Shown here one piece after another: positions 7,508 through 13,895 of a stretch of 64,000 bases of DNA (within the stretch, counting starts at the first letter, position 1; every line of letters begins with the position of its first letter). Made by a program: the position numbers and the translations under genes. The notes beneath the pieces are model-generated. The model saw only the letters and a program-made list of their open reading frames with translations. It made no database searches and was not told where the DNA came from. The stretch spans positions 1 to 64,000 of the forward strand of contig NZ_FONH01000020.1 in assembly GCF_900112865.1 (NCBI RefSeq), read 5' to 3'. This DNA comes from Dyella marensis (GTDB taxonomy: Bacteria > Pseudomonadota > Gammaproteobacteria > Xanthomonadales > Rhodanobacteraceae).

Positions 7508-8473
7508 TTATACCTGAACGTCCACCGCTACGATCCTACGCCGCTTGCCTTCCTCTCTAATCAGATTGGCTGTCTTTCGGCGATCCGTAAGGGTGGGCTT
7601 CCTAAGCAAGATGGTCTGATCATCCATATCACATATTAAGCTGCCGCCCATATTTCTATTCAGCCAGGAAAACGTCTTCCATCCTAGTAATACAGCTTTC
7701 TGCCATTCGAACGACGAAGTCTTCTTGATCTCTAGGCGCCTAGTCATCTGTCGAAGAACCAGTAGGAGTTCATCGTCAATGATGTGCCTGCCGCTTGCTA
7801 AACCGTTATCGCTTCCGTATTCGAAAATAAGCGCAGCTATGCCCTCTTCAATGACTATTGCGCGGCCACCGTCCTCGTTTTCATCTTTCTGAGGATCCTT
7901 TTTGCGTTTCTTGTTCATTAGCTTGCGAAGAACAGGGGACCAACCAAGGACTGTTAGAAACGCCACATGAAATGCATCGTGGAAGCGATAGCCATCGGCT
8001 TCATCGGCATTATCAGTTAGAGGGTCGCCTAGCAAGGTGTCATTCATACACATTACTGCCTTCGTTTTACCGTCGATGGTGTGTTGCGTTACAGTAATTT
8101 TGAATTTTCTTGGAAGCTTCTGGGACTTTGGCATTCCTTTATCATAATTCATTGCAGCCTGAACGCCTTCCTTCCATCTGCCGTCAATTTTTTCGATATT
8201 AAACTTTGCGACATCATCTAACTTAAATCCAAATTTATCGGCGACTACGGCTAAGTACCAAAGAATATCTCCCAGCTCCTCTTTTATATGATATTTGTGA
8301 AATTGATAATCTTTACCGTCCCGCAGATATTTCTTGTATGTGGCGCAAAGGGTGCCTAGCTCTCCCGCTAGACCTAATAAGGAGACTACCGAGCCTCTAT
8401 CAATTTTTGTATCAAATCGCTTCGCGGTATGGTCGGTGGAGAGCGCGCGCTCTTGGTACTTTGCTAGCTGCAT
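7508..8473 (-). CDS. MazG-like nucleoside triphosphate pyrophosphohydrolase with extra C-terminal domain
   Basis: A 321-aa protein. Residues about 30-95 hold the MazG core: LLGLAGELGTL followed by KEELGDILWYLAVVADKFG, giving the ExxE...ExxD magnesium ligands that cleave NTPs to NMP and pyrophosphate. Residues about 150-290 form a second conserved domain (GYRFHDAFHVAFLTVLGWS, VIEEGIAALIFEYG, WQKAVLLGWKTF) found fused to this MazG type; its job is unknown. The start has AAGGAA 6 nt upstream. It leads the two-gene operon with the UDG-family gene and diverges from the GIY-YIG gene. The sequence is AT-rich. Confidence 0.8.
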   Translation of the reverse strand: MQLAKYQERALSTDHTAKRFDTKIDRGSVVSLLGLAGELGTLCATYKKYLRDGKDYQFHKYHIKEELGDILWYLAVVADKFGFKLDDVAKFNIEKIDGRWKEGVQAAMNYDKGMPKSQKLPRKFKITVTQHTIDGKTKAVMCMNDTLLGDPLTDNADEADGYRFHDAFHVAFLTVLGWSPVLRKLMNKKRKKDPQKDENEDGGRAIVIEEGIAALIFEYGSDNGLASGRHIIDDELLLVLRQMTRRLEIKKTSSFEWQKAVLLGWKTFSWLNRNMGGSLICDMDDQTILLRKPTLTDRRKTANLIREEGKRRRIVAVDVQV

Positions 8474-8709
8474 AGAACATTCCTTTGCCCTTAGCGGGTC
8501 CCGTTGCTATAAAGTAAGTTAAGCCTCCTACTTCGCCGGCTCGGTTGCAATGGGGCTAACGGAAGGTAGTAGGAATGGCGGGTGCGTGGGCGATAGAGCA
8601 TATGCAGAAGTAGGGCATTCGCCCATAGTGAAGTATTGCCGATTGCCGGCAACATACGGCCGCGGAAACCTAAGGCAGATCTTTTGCGCTCAATGTTGGA
8701 GGAGGGGAC

Positions 8710-9144
8710 GTGGCGCTATTTCATTTCCTTGAGGACTTGAAGCCGTCGAAGCTCGCAGACTTCTGGCGGCTTCGCGAGCACGATATTCCCGCGCTTCCAG
8801 GTGTCTATGTGTTGGCCGCAAAAGCTAACGTGCGTTATCCCTACCCAACTGGAAATAGCCCCATTTTCTATATTGGACAGGCCAAGTCGCTGAGGCAGCG
8901 CTTGCGAACGCATCTTTTGTACTCAGAGCAAGCAAGCGGAGACCGGCGTATCCCGCTCTACTGGCCGCGTTATGAGTTCGCTGCCGTACATGGCGGCCGT
9001 TATTGCTATATCCGTACATGGCAAGGTATGGGCCCTAAAGTTCTTGAAGATACGGTGCTGGCTCGATTCGCTAAACGATTCCGTGCTTTTCCTATAGCGA
9101 ATGGTGCGGGCGCTTGGAGCCGAATTGACTTAGAAATGCGTTAG
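8710..9144 (+). CDS. GIY-YIG domain nuclease-like protein
   Basis: A 144-aa protein starting with GTG after a GGAGGAGGGG ribosome binding site. It shows GVYVL (GIY position, residues about 33-37), FYIGQAKSLRQRLRTH (YIG plus catalytic Arg region, about 57-72) and a later LEDTVLARFAKRF stretch that may supply the Glu. GIY-YIG proteins cleave single DNA strands; stand-alone ones occur in mobile elements, repair and defence. It is divergent from the MazG-like gene across about 236 bp in which no other gene is seen. Its inclusion in the same functional set is inferred from position. Confidence 0.75.
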   Translation: MALFHFLEDLKPSKLADFWRLREHDIPALPGVYVLAAKANVRYPYPTGNSPIFYIGQAKSLRQRLRTHLLYSEQASGDRRIPLYWPRYEFAAVHGGRYCYIRTWQGMGPKVLEDTVLARFAKRFRAFPIANGAGAWSRIDLEMR

Positions 9145-9176
9145 ATGGGATGTGGCTGTTGAGGTCGCAAAGTTGC

Positions 9177-9211
9177 CTCTCGCCCCTCAAGTTTTCCTCA
9201 AAGGGCGAGAG
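9177..9211. terminator. 9-bp hairpin between convergent genes
   Basis: Arms 9177-9185 and 9203-9211 pair perfectly between the ends of the GIY-YIG gene and the small minus-strand gene. There is no strong T-run on either side, so termination activity is only likely, not shown. Confidence 0.4.
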
Positions 9212-9229
9212 TCAAAAGGGATGAGAGTA

Positions 9230-9532
9230 TTAAATGAGTCCGCAAGCCTCTGTTTTAGCCCGCACCTGCTGCCACCGCATCCGCATATGCGCCTGCGTCG
9301 CGCAACGCGTCCCCATATCCACGAACGCCGCGATGCCTTCAAGCATGATCGGAAGGCGATGTACATCGATGCTGCTGCGCTCGTCTACCAACTCGGCGAG
9401 CAGCTTCAGAGAGTTGTAGGCGTAGTGCAGCCACTCGGTGGCGTCGTTGAGCAGTTCATCCGGGCCGGCTGAGGGATCGGAGAAATAGTTGGTGTGACGG
9501 ATGATCCATGGTTCGCCGAAAACGTTGTTCAT
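9230..9532 (-). CDS. Conserved small protein, copy A of a duplicated gene
   Basis: A 100-aa protein starting MNNVFGEPWIIRHTNYFSD with AAGGAG upstream. The C-terminal half is a predicted helical region (LLNDATEWLHYAYNSLKLLAEL, then LPIMLEGIAAFVDMG). It is clearly paralogous to the gene at 11630-11935. The layout resembles small DUF3077/DUF6124-type proteins of pseudomonads and xanthomonads, but this is a resemblance only. Function unknown. Its leader (9533-9690) is almost identical to that of copy B, although the coding parts have diverged. Confidence 0.7.
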   Translation of the reverse strand: MNNVFGEPWIIRHTNYFSDPSAGPDELLNDATEWLHYAYNSLKLLAELVDERSSIDVHRLPIMLEGIAAFVDMGTRCATQAHMRMRWQQVRAKTEACGLI

Positions 9533-9690
9533 AAGCAACTCCTTGCTGAGTGCCGCGCCTCCGCTCCGAGAACGGCACGCCGCAGACAACACGACGTGCC
9601 GCGATCACACGGACTCGAAGATTCACCGACGGCCCAAGGGCTGGGCGCCGGGCGGCTTGATTAAGAAAGTGGTGTGCGGTGCTGGGGGGG
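9533..9690 (-). repeat. Conserved leader repeat, copy A
   Basis: About 150 bp upstream of the small gene copy A is nearly identical (only a handful of differences) to 11936-12090 upstream of copy B. It includes a CGGCACG...CGTGCCG inverted repeat that could form a 7-bp stem in the mRNA leader. The shared block ends abruptly near a GC-run at 9684-9691. Confidence 0.75.
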
Positions 9691-9701
9691 GCTTTAGAAA
9701 C

Positions 9702-9719
9702 GGAGTCAGGTTCACTTAT
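9702..9719. repeat. Dispersed 18-bp repeat, copy 1
   Basis: GGAGTCAGGTTCACTTAT. The core CAGGTTCACTT recurs at 10553-10570 and 11499-11517. Copies sit at edges of gene fragments, as expected for scars of a mobile or recombining element. Confidence 0.6.
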
Positions 9720-9777
9720 GCTGCGAGAAACGAGCTCTCCCCCTGTTTTGGCTTAAGGGACCTCGGCTTCTCCTAGG

Positions 9778-10242
9778 GTGTGTCTTGTGGCTGCATCCAT
9801 TCCTTTTCCCTACGCACATCTTCTTGAACTGCTGGAGCGCTCTGACGCTTCGGCATGCACGGAACTGAAGAAGCAGCTGTCGCCAGATATCGCCCACTTG
9901 ATCCTGTTAGCCGGCGAGCCATCGAGAGTGACGGCGGCGGCGGCGTCACTGACTTCTCTTCTGAAGGCACGCATAGCTGTCACGCAGGCGGCCTTCGATA
10001 CCAGGCTGGTGGCCGATGAGCTACGCCGTTACCAGAAGTTCGCCAAGCCAGGTAAACCGGAGCCTCACATCGTTCAGCTTCGGCGCAAGCAGGCGGCAGC
10101 GCGGCAGGCCGGTAGCGTGGCGCGGCAGTCACTGATCAAGGCTGCCACGGTGTTCGTGCGCGACGCCGGCCTGGCTGTTCCCCCGCGCATTGCGCTGGAT
10201 GTATTCATCACCAACTGGATGGACGCAAACCTGCCGCGCTAA
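9778..10242 (+). CDS. Hypothetical soluble helical protein
   Basis: A protein of about 154 aa, rich in Ala, Arg and Lys and predicted mostly helical (LLELLERSDASACTELKKQ, SLTSLLKARIAVTQAAFD, RRKQAAARQAGSVARQSL). No signal peptide, membrane segment or known motif was recognised. The start is uncertain: GTG at 9778 or GTG at 9787; the second lies 9 nt after an AGG. It stands alone on the plus strand in the patchwork region. A terminator-like hairpin lies about 150 bp after the stop. Confidence 0.5.
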   Translation: MCLVAASIPFPYAHLLELLERSDASACTELKKQLSPDIAHLILLAGEPSRVTAAAASLTSLLKARIAVTQAAFDTRLVADELRRYQKFAKPGKPEPHIVQLRRKQAAARQAGSVARQSLIKAATVFVRDAGLAVPPRIALDVFITNWMDANLPR

Positions 10243-10390
10243 AGCTTTAGAGGGGGCGGAGGTAGTTAAGCCAAGTGCGACGGGGCATCACGTCGATGCT
10301 TGAGCCTCTGAAGGGTTACCGTTGCGCCGGCGGACACACTTGCATGACGGACGATACGGCTGCTTGCACGAGCAATTGTTGAATGGTGGA

Positions 10391-10416
10391 GGGGGCATAT
10401 ATCGCCCCCTTCTCTT
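10391..10416 (+). terminator. Candidate rho-independent terminator
   Basis: GGGGGC (10391-10396) and GCCCCC (10404-10409) form a 6-bp stem with a 7-nt loop, followed by TTCTCTT. It lies between the helical hypothetical gene and the small truncated gene at 10440. Confidence 0.55.
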
Positions 10417-10439
10417 AGGCGGGTTAGAGAGGGATCTTC

Positions 10440-10598
10440 ATGTTGGCTCGGCTGTTATGTTTCTTCGTAGTGATCACCAGCATGCTGTTTGCGGGTTCGG
10501 CGCGCTCAAACGACGACGAGCTCACCGGCTGGGAGAAAGCCTATGCAATAACGGGGTCAGGTTCACTTGTGACTTTAGAGGTGAGCCCGACTCGTTGA
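10440..10598 (+). pseudogene. Truncated secreted-protein gene (52 codons)
   Basis: An ATG with a good GAGAGGGA ribosome binding site 6 nt upstream opens a frame that begins with a signal peptide (MLARLLCFFVVITSMLFAG) and a polar mature start (NDDELTGWEKAY). At codon 38 the sequence runs straight into the dispersed repeat (10553-10570) and stops soon after. The natural reading is the 5' end of a larger secreted-protein gene cut by the repeat. It could instead be a genuine small exported peptide. Confidence 0.5.
10553..10570. repeat. Dispersed 18-bp repeat, copy 2
   Basis: GGGGTCAGGTTCACTTGT. It lies inside the truncated gene at 10440-10598 and seems to mark the point where the original coding sequence was lost. 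Confidence 0.6.
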
Positions 10599-10620
10599 GT
10601 TGGCAGAGAACGGGGGAGAT

Positions 10621-11496
10621 GTGCGGAAATATCTTTTGGTTATAGCGAGCGCGATGCTTCTGGCCTGCCTAGCGGCATACGCCCTAGTCCGAGCGCCGGG
10701 CGCTGAGAGTGCGAAGTACGAGGTTCCTGGGATTGGCGTCAAATTCGCGCTACCCGTCGGCGTGAAGCCGCCTCTCTTAGGCTCGATGTTCGTCAGTGAT
10801 GATCGGGCAATCAGGATCGTCGTGGAGGTAAGCTCGATAGAGCTACCCAGCGAAAATCTGACTGCTCTGGAACGAACGTTTCCAGATCCTGCGGTTCCGT
10901 TTCATAACGGCAAGCTTGACGGAATGTTGCGAAGTCGAGCACTAGTTGATGGCCGCAGTTGGGGTGGTTGGTGGCTGACTGTAGACCGAGGTAAGCAGAA
11001 GCTTAGTTTCATGATCAGCTATCAAGGTGAGGATCCGGCAAAGCTTGATCAGCTGAAATCGCTTCTATCGACGATCTCTTGGGACGGCCGCACCGCTGAT
11101 TCTGAGGTTGCGTTTGGGGCCAAGTTCGAGGTCCCGGGGTTGCAGCTTGTAGCAGGTCAGGGCGGTGCTTTGTTGTACACCGCGAACGGCTCCTCGGATT
11201 GGCATCAACCTTTTATCTACCTGATGGCACAGCCCAGCAAGGTGGAGGGTGATCAACTGAGGAGCGCTGAGCTCTGCGAGCTTGCTGCATCAAAGATTCT
11301 GAAGGGCAACAGCACCGCAGCACCTCGATATACCGAGACGAAAGAGATCAGAATGTGCGATGTCTTTGGTGGCACTACCGAAGAGGGCGTGAACTACTAT
11401 GCGATCGTGGCTTTTCCTGATGGCGCTGCTTTTCATCTCCTGGGGCAAGGTGACCCTGATGTAATTCGTAACGCGATCCAGAAGGGTAGGCGATAG
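10621..11496 (+). CDS. Hypothetical membrane-anchored periplasmic protein
   Basis: A protein of about 291 aa with a single N-terminal hydrophobic segment (KYLLVIASAMLLACLAAYAL), then a globular beta-rich part. Two similar halves may exist: YEVPGIGVKFALP near the N-terminus and FEVPGLQLVAG at about residue 165. Four of its cysteines lie beyond the anchor or in it. No family was recognised. The start is unsure: GTG at 10621 lies close behind a GGGGGAG, and an upstream in-frame TTG at 10600 is possible. It follows the truncated gene by a few bases and ends next to dispersed repeat copy 3. Confidence 0.6.
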   Translation: MRKYLLVIASAMLLACLAAYALVRAPGAESAKYEVPGIGVKFALPVGVKPPLLGSMFVSDDRAIRIVVEVSSIELPSENLTALERTFPDPAVPFHNGKLDGMLRSRALVDGRSWGGWWLTVDRGKQKLSFMISYQGEDPAKLDQLKSLLSTISWDGRTADSEVAFGAKFEVPGLQLVAGQGGALLYTANGSSDWHQPFIYLMAQPSKVEGDQLRSAELCELAASKILKGNSTAAPRYTETKEIRMCDVFGGTTEEGVNYYAIVAFPDGAAFHLLGQGDPDVIRNAIQKGRR

Positions 11497-11498
11497 AG

Positions 11499-11517
11499 CA
11501 GTGCCAGGTTCACTTAT
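11499..11517. repeat. Dispersed repeat, copy 3
   Basis: CAGTGCCAGGTTCACTTAT shares the CAGGTTCACTT core with the copies at 9702 and 10553. It begins 2 nt after the stop of the preceding gene. Confidence 0.5.
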
Positions 11518-11629
11518 AGCGAGTTAGGTCAACGCCGTTTTGATCCATTTGATCATTGGATGGTATCGGCGACGGAGGTTGGTAACCCCCGTCGCGTCAC
11601 TCGGGCAGTGAAGGAGTTGGGCGCGTTGT

Positions 11630-11935
11630 CTACGATCCCATTGTCGGTAGCTCTCTCTCGCTCCTCACCCTCTGCAACTGCATCCGCATATGCGCCTGCG
11701 TAGCGCAACGCGACCCCATATCGATAAACGCCCCGATCCCTTCCAACATCACCGGCAACCGGTGCATGTCGACGGTGCCGCGCTCATGGGCCAGTTCCGC
11801 CAGCAGGTGCACGGCGTTGTAGGCATAGCGCAGCCATTCGGTAGCGTCGTTCAACAGCGCATCCGGCCCCGCGTCGGGATCGGAGAAATAGGTGGTATGG
11901 CGGATGATCCAGGGTTCGCCGAAAACATTGTTCAT
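11630..11935 (-). CDS. Conserved small protein, copy B of a duplicated gene
   Basis: A 101-aa paralogue of 9230-9532. The first 20 residues are nearly the same (MNNVFGEPWIIRHTTYFSD); the middle and end differ at many positions (AELAHERGTVDMHRLPVML against AELVDERSSIDVHRLPIML) while keeping the helical pattern. The same AAGGAG and leader precede it. Function unknown. The pair probably arose by duplication, with later exchange or strong constraint on the leader. Confidence 0.7.
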   Translation of the reverse strand: MNNVFGEPWIIRHTTYFSDPDAGPDALLNDATEWLRYAYNAVHLLAELAHERGTVDMHRLPVMLEGIGAFIDMGSRCATQAHMRMQLQRVRSERELPTMGS

Positions 11936-12090
11936 AAGCAACTCCTTGCTGAGCGCCGCGCCTCCGCTCCGAGAACGGCACGCCGCAGACAACACGACGT
12001 GCCGCGATCACACGGACTCGAAGATTCACCGACGGCCCAAAGGCTGGGCGCCGGGCGGCTTGATTGAGGAAGTGGTGTGCGGGGTTAGGA
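11936..12090 (-). repeat. Conserved leader repeat, copy B
   Basis: The second copy of the roughly 150-bp leader described at 9533-9690. The match stops near 12085, where the two sequences become unrelated. Confidence 0.75.
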
Positions 12091-12624
12091 GGCTTCGCTA
12101 TCGCACAAGGCAACGCGCCGGGTAGGTCGGCTCGGAAAACTTCCAGCGAAAACTCTTAGTCCGCGGTTCGTCAACCGTGTCCGCGATGTCGTCGGACGGC
12201 CCGGATGGTCGGTGGGTGTGTCGCCGAGGGGATCGGCGAGCGCGTAGGTGCCGTATGATCTGGGGTAGCCATGATCAACTCTCTGATAGTTGGTGATGGT
12301 CAGCGGGTCAGGGGTGTTAGCGCACCCTTGGCCCGCGCTCTCACAGCATTGCTGCCATGGTTGCCCGCGATGCGTATCGAGACACTGCGCGGACAACGCC
12401 ATCGACACTATCAAATCGATTTTTGGTTGTCTGTAGGCGCGCGCCCGCATGGAGCGTGCATGACGCAATTTGCGGATATGTCCGATAGTTCCGTCGAACC
12501 GATGCGGAAGGTTGCCATGCGATTTTTCTGTGTGCGCAGACCAGAAAGCACCACAGCGCCCGGCGATCTTTGATCAGAACGCCTTGGACTCTATGAGTCG
12601 ACTCAGTACCGCAAGACTAGGTAA
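12091..12624. other. Stretch without a recognisable gene
   Basis: About 530 bp with frames open on both strands (for example 12085-12468 minus and 12271-12573 plus), but none has a convincing ribosome binding site or known motif. It may hold remains of a deleted gene. I see no transposase signature. Confidence 0.5.
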
Positions 12625-12924
12625 TCACTTGCAGCCGACCTCTCGAATGCCTGGACCGCCGATCACGTAACCGGCTCGGCCATCCGCAGTCTTGACTTTA
12701 TATAGGTGGAAATCCTTCTCGTAGCGATCGTCCAAGACAACAGCCTTCTGCGCGATGAGTTCGGCCAGGACTTCATTCTGAGCAGGCTTGGAAGTTGGGT
12801 ATCCCATGGGATAGGGCTCCCGGAGCAGCTGAGTCCTTCCATCCATAAACAGCTCACAGTGGTGGACATCACAACCACAGAGCGCAGCGATGGAAATCAC
12901 TAACGAGCACCGGAAGGTGATCAT
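12625..12924 (-). CDS. Small lipoprotein
   Basis: A 99-aa protein with a lipoprotein signal (MITFRCSLVISIAALCGC, lipobox LCGC) and an AAGGAAG ribosome binding site. The mature part has four further cysteines or nearby polar turns and ends KTADGRAGYVIGGPGIREVGC, which recalls an SH3-like strand pair. It is the third of three consecutive lipoprotein genes downstream of the RHS genes. A role in immunity or adaptor function with the RHS toxin is inferred from position only. Confidence 0.65.
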   Translation of the reverse strand: MITFRCSLVISIAALCGCDVHHCELFMDGRTQLLREPYPMGYPTSKPAQNEVLAELIAQKAVVLDDRYEKDFHLYKVKTADGRAGYVIGGPGIREVGCK

Positions 12925-12934
12925 CGCTGCTTCC

Positions 12935-13405
12935 TTAGCGCAGAGCTTCCCAGGCATCAGCCGCCCTGGATAGTTTGATTGAGGGATACTTCCTGGCGAC
13001 AGCATCCTGATCGAAAGGCCCCTCAACTTTCTTGCTCGCGATATCCAGAACCATCGGCCCATCCGGATCCCCGCCAGACAAAGCCTTCCGATCCGCAACG
13101 ATCACCTGCTCGTTCCACCCAATGGCCCGCACGGTCCCTTCCAGCACCCCTCCACCCGAAGCCAGCTCACCAGCCGGCTCGATGTAGAACACGACGGGCC
13201 CGTTTTCCTCTCGGCAGAGTGCATATCCGGATTCGCCGATCGAGCGGCAGTCGGAATTGAATAAATCCACATCACAACCAGGCAGCGCCAGGACCAGGAG
13301 GATCGGCAAGAGTCGCGCAAGTTTTGCGCTGGAGCTGGCCTCCTCAGCCAGAAGCAGGTGACTGCCGCTCGATCTTGTAGGAGCCTTCGACATGCACGTC
13401 GTCAC
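12935..13405 (-). CDS. Lipoprotein of unknown function
   Basis: A 156-aa protein. The GTG start at 13405 has an ideal AGGAG 6 nt upstream, although this overlaps the previous gene by 62 bp. After a 27-residue leader come LLPILLVLALPGC with a clear LPGC lipobox, then a short mature domain with CRSIGESGYALC. No family was recognised. The mature start CDVDLF resembles the CDVHHC of the next lipoprotein. The overlap and shared strand place it in the RHS transcript. Confidence 0.65.
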   Translation of the reverse strand: MTTCMSKAPTRSSGSHLLLAEEASSSAKLARLLPILLVLALPGCDVDLFNSDCRSIGESGYALCREENGPVVFYIEPAGELASGGGVLEGTVRAIGWNEQVIVADRKALSGGDPDGPMVLDIASKKVEGPFDQDAVARKYPSIKLSRAADAWEALR

Positions 13406-13895
13406 AGCGAGCTCCTAATCCGATGGGGTCTTTTCTGGCGAAGGTGGAATTCAAAGTGACGATCCAATGCTCGCCGTCCTTTTTGATCGAGAGCTTTCCA
13501 CTCGCGGCATAGCCGAAGCACCCGCTATTTCCCCGGAAGGCGTCGCTAAAGGTGGAGTAAAAAGCGATGACGCCGTTCCTTCGTTCGGACAGGTCGATGG
13601 ACAGCTCCTCAGGAGCGCCTTCCGGCACGTACACGGAGAGCTCCTCAGTGTAGGCACCGTCGGCCCCTCGCTTTGAATCGTGCTTCTGTCTGAACTGAAA
13701 TACGCGCCCCGCTCCTTTTGCCACCTCGTGGCCGGCGACAAGGAAGCCGAAAGGCACTTTTTCTTTTGTGCTGCCATCAAGCTCCGCACGATGAACATCA
13801 GCCAGATTCAGTCCGGCGTTGCTGAACAAGTCCGCCTGCTCCGGTGCGCGACAAGAAAAAGCGCACAGAACCAACACAGCCAAAAGAGTTTTCAT
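13344..13895 (-). CDS. Lipoprotein, probable immunity protein of the RHS metallopeptidase toxin
   Basis: A 183-aa protein with a lipoprotein signal (MKTLLAVLVLCAFSC) and a beta-rich mature part (FGFLVAGHEVAKGAG, ELSIDLSERRNGVIAFYS). Its ATG overlaps the RHS stop codon as ATGA, so the two are translationally coupled. Immunity genes of polymorphic toxins usually sit directly after the toxin. A periplasmic lipoprotein suits a toxin acting in the periplasm. No known immunity family was recognised, so the role is inferred from position. Confidence 0.6.
   Translation of the reverse strand: MKTLLAVLVLCAFSCRAPEQADLFSNAGLNLADVHRAELDGSTKEKVPFGFLVAGHEVAKGAGRVFQFRQKHDSKRGADGAYTEELSVYVPEGAPEELSIDLSERRNGVIAFYSTFSDAFRGNSGCFGYAASGKLSIKKDGEHWIVTLNSTFARKDPIGLGARCDDVHVEGSYKIERQSPASG

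Noticed and set aside
12085-12573. Transposase remnant in the gene-free stretch
   Set aside because: No DDE motif, terminal repeats or transposase-like residues could be found on either strand.
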